60,000 nucleotides of DNA from Owenia fusiformis (lineage: Eukaryota; Annelida; Polychaeta; Sabellida; Oweniidae), in contig CAIIXF020000005.1 of the NCBI GenBank assembly GCA_903813345.2, positions 36,771,375 through 36,831,374 on the forward strand, in the 5' to 3' direction. The notes beneath the pieces are model-generated. The model saw only the letters and a list, made by a program, of their open reading frames with translations, was not told the DNA's origin and made no database searches. The translations under genes were made by a program, and so were the position numbers. Positions 1 to 10,789 of this stretch are shown here, one piece after another; the first letter of the stretch is position 1, and each line of letters opens with the position of its first letter.

Positions 1-1895
1 TCTTGGAATCAAACATAGCCAAGTGAGACGATACGTTTTCTATTCTTTTACATATTTTGCATTCACTGTAGGGTATATTCTCTTGGAATCAAACATAGCC
101 AAGTGAGACGATACGTTTTCTATTCTTTTACATATTTTGCATTCACTGTCCGGTATATTCTCTTGGAATCAAACATAGGCAAGTGAGACGATACGTTTTC
201 TATTCTTGTACATATTTTGCATTCACTGTCCGGTATATTCTCTTGGAATCAAACATAGCCAAGAGAGACGATGCGTTGTCTATTCTTGTAGAGTTTAACT
301 GTCCGGTATATTCTCTTGGAATCAAGTATAGCCAAGTGAGACGATACGTTTTCTATTCTTTTACATATTTTGCATTCACTGTCCGGAATATTCTCTTGGA
401 ATCAAGCATAGCCAAGTGAGACGATACGTTTTCTATTCTTGTACATATTTTGCATTCACTGTCCGGAATATTCTCTTGGAATCAAACATAGCCAAGAGAG
501 ACGATGCGTTGTCTATTCTTGTAGAGTTTAACTGTCCGGTATATTCTCTTGGAATCAAGTATAGCCAAGTGAGACGATACGTTTTCTATTCTTTTACCTA
601 TTTTGCATTCACTGTAGGGTATATTCTCTTGGAATCAAACATAGCCAAGTGAGACGATGCGTTGTCTATGCTTGTACATTATTTGCTTTCACTGTCCGGT
701 ATATTCTCTTGGAATCAAACATAGCCAAGTGAGACGATACGTTTCTTGTACATATTTTGCATTCACTGTACGGTATATTCTCTTGGAATCAAACATAGCC
801 AAGTGAGACGATACGTTTTCTATTCTTGTACATATTTTGCATTCACTGTCCGGAATTATCTCTTGGAATCAAACATAGCCAAGTGAGACGATACGTTTTC
901 TATTCTTGTAAGCCTACATATTTTGCATTCACTGTCCGGTATATTCTCTTGGAATCAAACATAGGCAAGTGAGACGATACGTTTTCTATTCTTGTACATA
1001 TTTTGCATTCACTGTCCGGAATATTCTCTTGGAATCAAACATAGCCAAGTGAGACGATACGTTTTCTATTCTTTTACATATTTTGCATTCACTGTCCGGA
1101 ATATTCTCTTGGAATCAAACATAGCCAAGTGAGACGATACGTTTTCTATTCTTGTACATATTTTGCATTCACTGTCCGGAATATTCTCTTGGAATCAAAC
1201 ATAGCCAAGTGAGACGATACGTTTTCTATTCTTGTACATATTTTGCATTCACTGTCCGGTATATTATTTTGGGATCAAACATAGCCAAGTGAGACGATAC
1301 GTTTTCTATTCTTTTACATATTTTGCATTTACTGTCCGGAATATTCTCTTGGAATCAAACATAGCCAAGTGAGACGATACGTTTTCTATTCTTGTACATA
1401 TTTTGCATTCACTGTCCGGTATATTCTCTTGGAATCAAACATAGGCAAGTGAGACGATACGTTTTCTATTCTTTTACATATTTTGCATTCACTGTCCGGA
1501 ATATTCTCTTGGAATCAAACATAGCCAAGTGAGACGATACGTTTTCTATTCTTGTACATATTTTGCATTCACTGTCCGGAATATTCTCTTGGAATCAAAC
1601 ATAGCCAAGTGAGACGATACGTTTTCTATTCTTGTACATATTTTGCATTCACTGTCCGGTATATTATTTTGGGATCAAACATAGCCAAGTGAGACGATAC
1701 GTTTTCTATTCTTTTACATATTTTGCATTTACTGTCCGGAATATTCTCTTGGAATCAAACATAGCCAAGTGAGACGATACGTTTTCTATTCTTTTACATA
1801 TTTTGCATTCACTGTCCGGTATATTCTCTTGGAATCAAACATAGCCAAGTGAGACGATACGTATACGTTTTCTATTCTTTTACATATTTTGCATT
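1..1895. repeat. 80-bp tandem satellite array with higher-order structure
   Basis: About 24 head-to-tail copies of an 80-bp unit (starts at 1, 81, 161, 241 and so on). A few copies are shortened to about 73 bp by a 7-bp deletion. Variants recur in blocks: the segment near 1,081-1,385 is repeated about 400 bp later (1,481-1,785), a five-unit higher-order repeat. The array runs off the left edge, so its true length is unknown. If gene A continues leftwards like gene B, the array lies in an intron after its Ig exon. Open frames inside it arise from the periodicity and are not genes. Confidence 0.95.
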
Positions 1896-2010
1896 GATTT
1901 TTACGATGGTGTAAAGATGGCAGCAGTGGTAGAATTTTATTATAGAAGAAATGTATAACAAATTGATTTGACTGCCATCTTTATTACAAACTTATTTCTA
2001 TCACCTCAAA

Positions 2011-2421
2011 TACACGCGGTCCTAACTTCGACCGTTAATTTGAATTTTTGACCTACCGGATGTTTGAAAATCAAGGATTACGAGTCTCATACTGCACCAT
2101 TTTTCTTCAAACTTGTTGCATTCAAAGCATAACAAAAATCCCTTTCTGATGGTACATTATTCTCTTATAAAGAGTCCCTACTTCCAGCGGCATTTTGGTC
2201 CCCAGCTGTAAAAAGGCCTTCTAACAGCTGGGGACCAAAACGCTGCTAGAACGAGGGACTCTTTACAATAAAGTAATGCACCGACAGAAAGGCAATTTTG
2301 TTTTGCTTTTAATGGTATAAGTTTGAAGAAAAACGGTGCAGTATGATACTCGCAATCCTTGATTTTCAAGCATCTGGTAGGTCAAAAATTCAAATTCACG
2401 GTCGAAGTTAGTACCGCGTGA
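2011..2421. mobile_element. Fold-back (MITE-like) element
   Basis: Two arms of roughly 200 bp are reverse complements of each other around a centre near 2,210, where a hairpin forms on the sequence CCCCAGCTGT and its complement. The outer ends pair at about 2,011 and 2,421. No transposase is present. It lies 63 bp inside the intron after the Ig exon of gene A, and the equivalent intron start of gene B lacks it, so it probably inserted after the gene duplication. Confidence 0.8.
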
Positions 2422-2483
2422 AATAGCAAAGGGTATTTTGCGATGGCCCCACTTCGGTAAAATATAATTAGTGTACCACAAAC

Positions 2484-2894
2484 CTTTGACAGCTAGATTC
2501 GCTATATAATCTGTGATAACAGTTTCAGAATCCAATTCCAAACAGCGGTAGCGTCCAGCATCTGATGTGTCAATGTTCAGTATGTAAAGCCCAGATTTTG
2601 GATTCATAATATACTTATCAGCAACTAATGTAAAGTTCCCTTGAGGTACCTCAGCTATATCGTTAGAGTCAAATATGACATCATTGAGCACCTCAGTGTC
2701 ACCTAGCTTTACGATCTTTAGCCGTTTCTGTTCTCCCTTGTAATCAAATAGGTGGCAGCCAAGTATTTCGTCTGATCCAAGTGATGTATCAATGTCATTA
2801 GGCTTGGTCAGATTTCCTTCAACATTAGGACTTTCAAACCCAAGTACACCAACATCATATTCACCATCTCCAGATGAGTCGTCTGAATAAACAT
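2484..2894 (-). CDS. Gene A exon 8: Ig-like domain
   Basis: A single 411-nt phase 1-1 exon. After an acidic start it encodes an immunoglobulin-like fold with the first Cys in EILGCHLF and the second in the classic motif SDAGRYRC, about 80 residues apart. The acidic linker is Asp/Ser/Gly-rich. It is closely related to the gene B exon at 24,805-25,209. The donor is AAAG|GTTTGT; reading past it gives only intron sequence that runs into the fold-back element. Confidence 0.88.
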
Positions 2895-5800
2895 CTGAAA
2901 AAGTTGTGTTCGAGGTAAGGGTATGGAACTTCCCATCATTCTTCTTCTTATGGGTCATTTTTGATTACTTTTAAATAAAGTAAAACATATTATAATGCAT
3001 ATTTAGGCATAGTATACTTATCTCGTATTATTTGAAAAATGGTCAAAAAATTAAAGCATGTCAAAGTATATTCCTAAATTCCTATCTTTATACCACAGGA
3101 TATCCTTCTCTTAAAGGCCCTTGTCTTAACCTTTTGAATGTTCACAACTTCGAATGGCCATGCTGAAAGATTGGATTTTGAGCAATTTGAGCAAATTACC
3201 AATGAAAACTGCAATGCTGAATAAGCGTTGGCTCTGTGAGTGTCCAAACGAATAGTTCCTATACAACACAGGAGGTTCCCCATTCCCATCATTGGAGTAG
3301 TCAAACATCCGGGTCTTGCTTCTGGGACTTTTGAGGTCATTGTTTCTGGCAATGACACCAGTTTGACTAAGCTCGGTGAATCCTAAAAGATCGCCCTCGA
3401 GAACCTGGATCCCTCCATCTCTGGATGGGTAAACCTGTAGCAATTGACAATTTGCAATAATAAGTATTTAGATGGATGGCAGCATTGGGAAATGTTTTCA
3501 ACCACCAAGAGTTCAGCTCGGTCTTCCGAAACATACTTGGACACGTTTGCTTATTTAAACCTCTGACCTCCTGTTTGTGGAGATATACAACAAGCATACA
3601 TTATTGTCCAGAGGTTACAAGATGGGCAGGATTAGAAATTTTCTGCTTTTATTTTGACCACTGTGCTAAGAAACGCATGTAGATTGTAACCTAGTAAGAC
3701 TTTCTGAGCAATTAAGTATTTTGCAATCTTACCGTGTGAAGCAAGTTAGGCTGTCGCACAGCAACGTTTTCTTCCCCTATAAGGATGTTACGTTGTCCAG
3801 GACCGGAAAGTGGTCTCCATATTTGCATGCGAACCTCCAATGGGGTATCCTGGTCAACCACTAGGTTAGTTGCCGATCTGAACTCAAATCTGTTCACGTT
3901 ACCCGCCAGGAGAGTTGAATATTGAAGTATCCAGGCCTGGTTTGCGGCAATTTCAGTGTTTGGACCGCTGGCACGGGGATTGCCAAACTCAGCAATCATT
4001 TCTGTCAGGACAAAAACAGTGTCATGATATAAATCATTAGACACAAAAAGCTGGCTGATAATGGAAATTGTTTGCAAGAATGGATAGGTTTTCTTAAAAT
4101 AGCACAGCCAATGTAATCAGGGTAACCGTTTAAGTAATAAAAAACTCTTAACCCAAGAATATTATTCTTGTATTCACTTTTGTTTTATCTATGTTATGTA
4201 CCTTAAATGAGAGGTTTAAGTATATCTCACCTGTTGTTGATTCGGGGTCTTTAGTCACTGGAGGCTGTGTTGCTGGCTTTGTTGTGGTGGGCGGCCGTGT
4301 CGCTGGATTTGTTTTGGTGGGTGGTTGTGTTGCTTGCTGTGTTGTGGTGGGCGGCTTTGTTGCTGGTTTTGTTGTTGTTGGCGGCTGTGTTGCTTTTAGT
4401 GTTGTAGTGGATGGACGTGTTGTTGGTTTTGTTGTGATTGGCGACTGTGTTGCTTCCTTTGTTGTGGCTTGCGTCTGAGTTGCTGGTTTTGTTGTTGTTG
4501 GCGGCTCCGTTGTTAGTTTTGTTGTGGTGGGCGGCTGTGTTGCTGATTTTATTGTGATGGGTGGCTGTGTTACTTGCTGTGTTGTGGTGGGCGGCTGTGT
4601 TGCTTGCTGTGTTGTGGTGGGTGGCTGTGTTGCTGGTTTTGTTGTGGTTGACGGCTCTGTTGTTAGTTTTGTTATGGTTGGCGGCTGTGTTGCTGATTTT
4701 GTTGTGATGGGTGGCTGTGTTATTTGCTGTGTTGTGGTGGGTGGCTGTGTTGCTTGCTGTATTGTGGTGGGCGGCTGTGTTGCTTGTTTTGTTGTGGTGG
4801 GTGGCTGTGTTGCTGGTTTTGTTGTGGTTGACGGCTCTGTTGTTAGTTTTGTTGTGGTGGGCGGCTGTGTTGCTGATTTTGTTGTGATGGGTGGCTGGGC
4901 TGTTTTCTGTGTTGTGGTGGATGTATTTGTTGCTGGGTTTGTTGTAGTTGGTGGCTGTGTTGCTGGCTCGGTAGTCGTTGGCAGTTGTGTTGATGGTGCT
5001 TCAGTCGTTGGTTCAACTGGAAATACAGGTGAGACGTAGCAAGGTTGCCTTGACATTTAAAGGAGTGGCCTAATTAACGAATCGCGAAAGTGACATGTAC
5101 ACGTTCATTTCATAATGGTTTAAGATTATAGATACGGATAAATATTTTTGGGTATTATTTGCTCAAATTGATCGTGTCATCATTGTCACACTCGTCACAA
5201 ATAGTTGTAAAGCTTTTGTGCAAGATTTCAATTAAAGTATGACTTACTTTCATCATAGTTAACTGCAAAGGCAAATGAATAAGGATAAGGAATATCATCA
5301 AATGTCTCAATATCGCCAACAGCATATTCTCCATCTAATGTTGTCACTTGTTTGATTTTAGAGTTTGTGTTGAATGAGGCGCTGATTGGGATGACTTGAG
5401 TGGGCGCGTAAAATCCTAATGCGTCCCCATCGGTTATGGTAAACCTTTCACTTGGATCGAGAGGAAGCTGTATGGTAAAGAACGCAAAATTGGTGAGACA
5501 ATTAATATGAATACATTCAAAAGTGCACTGTGCTTAATTTTGCTTCCTGTTAATGTTATTTGTGCTGCAGAATTTGTGAGATATTGAATACAAAATTGGC
5601 ACACGCGGAGCAATGTATATATAGCGAGATCATCATATTATACAGGGTGGGCCAAAAAACAATACCCAAGTTTAAACATGAACTATCCATATGATATATG
5701 TTAAACCATGTCATGTATTATATATCATTTTAAGGATAAATCATTTCCTAACAATATGACACCATTCAAAAATCTTTGTTTTCTTGTGGAGTTAGAGGAG

Positions 5801-7043
5801 GGTGCGATGAGCGACCAAAAATAAAAAAATGAAAATTGCAATGACAGCTTCACTCAATATGCTTGACTGAATCATTATAAATTCATTTAAGAGTAATACA
5901 CAATTTATAATTAATTAAAAAGATTTTGCACTAAGCTTGTATAAATGTGTTTTGAAGGTGCCAAAGTTCAAAGTTATCTTATTTTCAACAAATTGGAAAT
6001 CCGCATTAAATGGTCGCTCATTTCACCCCTGATGTCAATTTTAGTAGATTTTAGGTTTTCAATCAGATGGTGTCATATTGTTAAGAAAGGATTTATCTTT
6101 TAAATGTTATGTAATACATTGCATGGCGTAATGTTATATCATATGATATTCATCCTTAAACTTGGGTATTGTTTTTTGACCCACCTTGTATATACATGTA
6201 TAATGTTGTCATGGACACGGTTTCAGTTTGGATCAGTGTCGGAGATATGACCATGTTATATAATTTTAATATGTAAATGACTCTGGTATTCAAAAATGTG
6301 TGTTGCTTACAATGAGATGCCCTTTGCGAAGACTATCGTCGGGAACTCGAACCTGACCAACTAGTTCATACTGGTCGCCTGATTTTGGCCTCCACACTTG
6401 GAATGTTAAGGGAGCAGGCTCATCAATCCAAGCTTCGAAAGATTCTACCAATCCCGCAGATAGAACTACCGTAGAATCCATCTCTCCTAGCAAAAACACC
6501 TTTTCACCGCCACTTCTTAAATTTGAACTCCCTTCTTCAATTGGTAGCATACCTCTGGTCTGTTTGGCTGGAAATATAGTTGTCTGTCATTAGATAATAG
6601 AAAACATGGTTTTCTTGCTCTGTTGGCTGACCGACCATTTTGAACGACCCCGCCTTAAAAGAAAATTAATTCTGAATCACAAAGAAACACGCTGAGCTTC
6701 TTAGCTATTTATGATGTAACCATTTAATATTTCGTTTTGGTCATCGTGACGGCAACTGTATTGGTCATCGTATTTTAAAGATGCATGCCTTTCTATCGAG
6801 CTTATCAAGGGAAGAATATCTTTTAGCTTGATTTTATACACCAACAATGATTGAGATTACAAATTATCGAGTCTACCTGAAGAAGATTTAGAAATAAACT
6901 GAAAATTTGTAATCTCAATCGCTTTTGATGTTTTAACACTTGTTTTTAGACGATATGAAAATAAGACTTAATTGTGACAAACCTGCTCCATTACAGATAC
7001 AGCAGACCGCTAGGACCACCGTACGTATATCTAGTGTCATCAT
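2484..7043 (-). CDS. Gene A: secreted WRP-module / Thr-Pro-rich / Ig-like protein (3' end outside window)
   Basis: Minus-strand coding exons 7043-6983, 6567-6311, 5467-5248, 5016-4231, 4001-3733, 3434-3200 and 2894-2484 join in one frame (2,239 nt, 746 codons plus one base), each bounded by AG and GT. Order: signal peptide (residues 1 to about 20), WRP module (about 21-179), Thr/Pro-rich linker (180-441), second WRP module (442-609), Ig-like domain (610-746). It is a tandem paralogue of gene B with the same exon lengths and phases, but it lacks the two VWA exons and one linker exon. The last exon ends in phase 1 at a GT donor, so MAM-like exons are expected left of the window. No disabling lesion is seen. 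Likely a secreted extracellular-matrix or mucus protein; function is inferred only from domain type. Confidence 0.88.
3200..4001 (-). CDS. Gene A exons 6-7: second WRP module
   Basis: Exon 6 (4001-3733, 269 nt, phase 1-0) and exon 7 (3434-3200, 235 nt, phase 0-1) encode a second copy of the WRP module. Landmarks are NRFEFRSATN, MQIWRP and ILIGEENVAV in exon 6, and GGIQVLEGDLLGFTE and a YRNYSFGHS stretch (with an N-glycosylation sequon) in exon 7. The layout parallels the N-terminal module, including the position and phase of the internal intron, so the two arose by duplication. Gene B encodes the same pair at 27,105-27,373 and 26,481-26,718. Confidence 0.85.
4231..5016 (-). CDS. Gene A exon 5: Thr/Pro/Gln-rich mucin-like linker
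   Basis: A 786-nt phase 1-1 exon encodes a low-complexity chain of about 262 residues built on a 12-residue (36-bp) repeat such as TTKPATQPP. It is rich in Thr, so a likely O-glycosylation substrate. The start matches the first linker of gene B (TTEAPSTQLPTTTEP versus TTQVPTTQLPTTTEP), while the end (QPPVTKDPESTTG) matches the end of gene B's second linker (QPPVADDSESTPG). Open frames on the opposite strand here are shadows of the repeat. Confidence 0.85.
5248..6567 (-). CDS. Gene A exons 3-4: N-terminal WRP module
   Basis: Exon 3 (6567-6311, 257 nt) and exon 4 (5467-5248, 220 nt) together encode a compact, probably beta-rich module. Landmarks are GGEKVFLLGE, ESFEAWI, FQVWRP and GQVRVPDD in exon 3, and DGDALGFYAPT and VGDIETFDD in exon 4. 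Exon 4 has no internal Met but has good splice sites and matches gene B exon 4 in length and sequence. The intron between them holds a TIR element. I recognise no named family with certainty; the x-x-WRP strand followed by a GD-x-LGF loop resembles uncharacterised modules seen in invertebrate secreted proteins. Confidence 0.85.
5643..6188. mobile_element. TIR element, TA target duplication, no transposase
   Basis: Terminal inverted repeats of about 120 bp start CAGGGTGGGCC and end with the complement of CAAGGTGGGTC, flanked by TA on both sides (5641-5642, 6189-6190). The TA duplication and CAGGG-type ends fit a mariner/Tc1-related MITE. The interior has no long open frame. It sits in the exon 3-4 intron of gene A and is absent from the gene B intron. 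Confidence 0.85.
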
Positions 7044-7045
7044 AC
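6983..7045 (-). CDS. Gene A exon 2: start codon and signal peptide
   Basis: After a polypyrimidine/AG acceptor the exon begins GT ATG ATG. It encodes two Met, a short basic stretch and the hydrophobic run VVLAVCCIC, then ends at G|GTTTGTC. This is a typical secretory signal peptide continuing into exon 3. The matching exon of gene B (33,657-33,716) encodes a near-identical leader one residue shorter. The first ATG is taken as start because it is conserved in both paralogues. Confidence 0.85.
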
Positions 7046-9718
7046 CTAAAAGAGATTGATAAAAAGCTTAATTGAGCAATGTGTTGTAGAAAATGCACCC
7101 TGAAATAAAGATTAGTTCGTGATATATTTGTCTTAGTTTCCTGAATATTTCGGTGCAATATAAGTGAAAAAACAATAGGGTAAAAAACAATGACACCCCC
7201 CCTATTAGATTGAGATGAAAGTTCCTTAAACGTAGAGTGAGATGCATTCAAAAAAGGTCCTTATGTTTTTGATCATATTTTGGGATTTTTGGGATTTGTT
7301 TTCATTTTACTCAAATGGTGTAAACTGGAAAAAGTAAACGTATCCAATTATTTGTAAAGAACGAAATGAACAGTCAGTAGCTGGGTATATGAGGGCATAA
7401 TGTCCTTTCAAGTGTCTCATTTATCCATCCTCATGATTCGTTGACTTTAAACGCTGAAAAATAATGTAATCGATGAATCTTAAAACAAGGTTTTAATTAT
7501 GACTATTTAAAACTGTAAACTATTTATAACTGTTGGAGCACACTTAGTATAAACAAGGGCGTTACATTTACATTGCGGAATCACGGGGCTAAAACACCAT
7601 GCAAGCTATGACTAGACAAATTGTGAGCAGTGGTCCTGTGGATCAAACCTAGTTTTTGATCAAATTGGCAACTATACAATTACTATGGCACAGGATGAAT
7701 AAGGAGACTTGAGTAAGCATAACTCATTATTAAATAAGGGAGTTACCTTTTCAATGCGGAATAACGGGAAGAAAACGCTGTGGTAGCTATGACTCTGCTA
7801 AGCATATCATTTGGCGTAACCCAATTTACGTTTCACTTCATTGAGCTCAAATAACTATTTGATTTTAAATCATAAATATGTAACCTCTGTAAAGGAAAAA
7901 GATGCAATGTATTTTACCAATCATATCTTTTTTATTTTTCGTTATTATCAGATCAAAAATGCAGGGGTATAATGTATGTATACCTTGGCCAAATGGAGAA
8001 AACTTCAAAGAATTTCGTACAGATGTTAAAAAGTTAGGAAGGATTGAATAGAACAACTTCCGAAATCATAAGTGACTTTTTACCATAAATTGACGTCATA
8101 AAAGATGGGTATCGATATGGCGAACTTTTTGAACACAAAAAACAGTCATCAAAAAATTCTGAAAATTTTACTCATTGTCAATTTAATGGTCATCTTTTGA
8201 ATGGTAACAATATAATTGGAAACATATATATATAATTTCATCTATATTGTTTTAGAAAACACATCAAACACTTGTTTTGTTCTTGATATCATGTTTCCAG
8301 AGTGAAATGAAACATCTTTCCGAACCTCATTGGAACAAAACGACATAAACACAACATGTTTAGGTCTCTCAATATTGTAATTGTTCAAAGGAGATTTTGG
8401 TTGATGTTAAAAAAGTATCTTGTTAATGAAATAAAAGGTTTATCTTGATTTATCTATTTTGGGGGATTTTGTTTTAATTTTTTTTAATACTTATTTAAAA
8501 TCAACCAAAAATTCCTTTGTATAACTATAATATTGAGAGGTCTAAAAACATGTTGTATATGCTATTTTGTTCCAACATTCGGAAAGACATTTTATTTCAT
8601 TCTCAAGAATTGGTAGAAAATAGCAAAAATAATTGCACTAGAAAAACAAAAGAATGTTAACATAAACAGTTATATAAAATATTTCTAAATAATTTTCGCA
8701 TTAAAGTGTTGTCAATCAGTCAACATTACATAAAATACCGTGTTTTTTACAGAATGTTTTAATGATTGGTTTAAGAGAAAAACATTGTTGAATTCAGTTC
8801 TCCATATCGATACCACTCCTTTGAGAAATCCTATACCCAGCAATGTTTTCAAGAAGGGAATCGTCTGAGACATGAAGTTAATTATGTTTAGAGGAATGCA
8901 TCATTTTAAAAAGTTTTCAATCCAATACAACTTTGTGGAAAAATATCAATTATATAATGAAAGTCCAATTAATTACAACCATTTTGTTATAAAATCTGAG
9001 GTAATATCCTTCAGATTCAAAGGCCTCTTCTCAGTTCAAAATTAGGGATATTGGTAACATATATTACAATAAACTGGAAATTGTAAGATAATTATTATAA
9101 CCCTTAATCTTTATCAATGACCCATTAATATGTTATACTAAGCTTGTGCATACCAAATAGCACTAGATTGGCCAAAGTCTTTTATTGAGGAACTATATGG
9201 TATATTAGCAAGTGCTATAAAGAAATGAAATTAACTATTTAATTCAATTAATAAACACTATTTTTGTGGTAAAAGGACCAGGTTTGGTATAGCAAATTCA
9301 CATTAACCCATGATAATGTTATACTAAGTTTATGTCTAGCAAAATGTTCGCCGCCAGATATGAATATTAATGCCTTTATTGAACAATACGATTACGGCAT
9401 AGAAAAGTCACAGAAAGATTTTAAACCTTTAAAGATTTCAATTATTCACTTTTTATACACAACATACCACTAGAATTCAGTATAATATACAAAATACTGA
9501 AGATGTTTTGATTGATAAATAACCATGGCCTTTTTTTAATTTAGAGAGGGTGTATATTGATACCTGTTATCTAATGAAAAGAATTATTGTAACTTAATGT
9601 ACTTTCACATTTGTTATACACGATTAAATATATCACATTTAAAAGCTAGTCTAAATTGATCAAATAAAAGTTTCATATTTCAAACGGATTAAAAAAGGAA
9701 AAAAAGAATGATACTCAC
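7046..9718 (-). other. Gene A intron 1
   Basis: Large 5' intron. Its left part (7,170-7,350) matches gene B intron 1 near 33,830-34,080, which confirms that the duplication covers the promoter and this intron. The middle holds a fold-back element (8,106-8,828). The remainder is AT-rich with no supported exon. Confidence 0.6.
8106..8828. mobile_element. Fold-back element, copy with an intact TTAA site
   Basis: Arms of about 320 bp pair around a centre near 8,455. The ends read TATCGATATGG and the complement CCATATCGATA. Related copies lie at 23,500-23,815 (one arm) and 23,819-24,672 (complete, with a nested insertion) in gene B. The site TGTTAATGAA at 8,421-8,430 is the uninterrupted form of the nested insertion point. 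Confidence 0.8.
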
Positions 9719-9765
9719 TGAAAACCCAATCCAGTAGCAAACGTATTCAGGTGTTCCGAATGATT
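9719..9765 (-). other. Gene A untranslated first exon
   Basis: On the minus strand the sequence before the donor GTGAGTATC (GT at 9718-9717) matches the first exon of gene B at 35,741-35,803, including the shared downstream intron start. No ATG is used here; the coding start is in the next exon at 7,043. The 5' limit is estimated at about 25-30 bases downstream of the TATA-like box. Confidence 0.65.
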
Positions 9766-9784
9766 GCTAAAACTAGCGATGTGA

Positions 9785-9792
9785 TATTTAAA
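9785..9792 (-). promoter_or_regulatory. TATA-like element of gene A
   Basis: The minus strand reads TTTAAATA here, in the same alignment position as the better TATAAAG box of gene B. Flanking promoter sequence (9,730-9,890) is clearly related to 35,760-35,920. The weaker match could mean lower or differently timed expression than gene B (inference). Confidence 0.45.
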
Positions 9793-10789
9793 ACAAAACT
9801 TAATGAGCGTACACGTGACATATGACTAATAATAATTATCGGTGTCATTTGTATCTACACGTATCTACTTATTTGTTATAAATGTCATTTCCCTTCAAAT
9901 AAGTTTGCTGTCTCAAAAGGTTTCAATCACTAATGTGTGAAGCACAGTTAGATGCAGAGGGACCATTGTCGATATACTTCTGAATTATTAGAAAACATGA
10001 CATTTCACGTTTTTTCTGGTATCTTTTATTTCTTGTTGAAAGGGACAATTCAGCTGATCGTGAAATTATACTCATTTTATGTAATAATGATGCGCGGCGG
10101 CTTCACGTGAAATATTTTTGGAGGTTGATAATTACTAATTTTTTGACAAAACTCCAGGATATTTATTTGAACTTGCGCATTATTAGCCTATCGCACAAAT
10201 AACAATTATTGATTGAGAAATAGCCCGATTATACAACACACAGGATCCTAAGACGGCTGGAGTAAGAACTGTTTCGAAAATTGCAAGCTAATATATTGAA
10301 CCTATATATGGACATTTGGTATGGCATTGGTCTTACTATATTTGGACATTTTGTAGGTTCTTATGCCTTTTGTTATTTGGTTGGTATGGAAACACATTGA
10401 AATTTGACAGATTGGTATTGGAACATATTGTTATATGAGGATTCAGCGTTGGGCACCGGCGAATTTTGACGGTCAGTGAACCCCCAGGGTGTAATTCAAA
10501 CTTGGGTCCCAAAATGTTTTAGCCGAGGGATTTTAACCGAGATCTCTTGAGAAAATGTGGATTTTACATGTACATTTCATTCCTAAAACGTTTTACCCGA
10601 GAGGTTTAAGGGTTTAGCGTATCCAAATGATATAGGTGGCTAAACAGCAAGAACGCGTTTGAAAGAAAGAAAGAAATATTAAGCATGTAACATTCTAAAT
10701 TGTTTTGTTTTAATGTTATGATCATTTTTAATACAAAAAAGTTAATACCATCACCATGTTCATATTGTTCATACATGTGAAGTTGAATC

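Noticed and set aside
183-652. Open frames in the left tandem array
   Set aside because: They exist only because 80+80+73 bp keeps one frame open. They begin at non-ATG codons and repeat the same peptide; the array is satellite DNA.
1-1895. CRISPR array
   Set aside because: Units are contiguous near-identical copies with no unique spacers, and the genome is eukaryotic.
4191-5039. Plus-strand Val/Gly/Cys-rich frames
   Set aside because: Antisense of the gene A linker repeat; no start or splice context.
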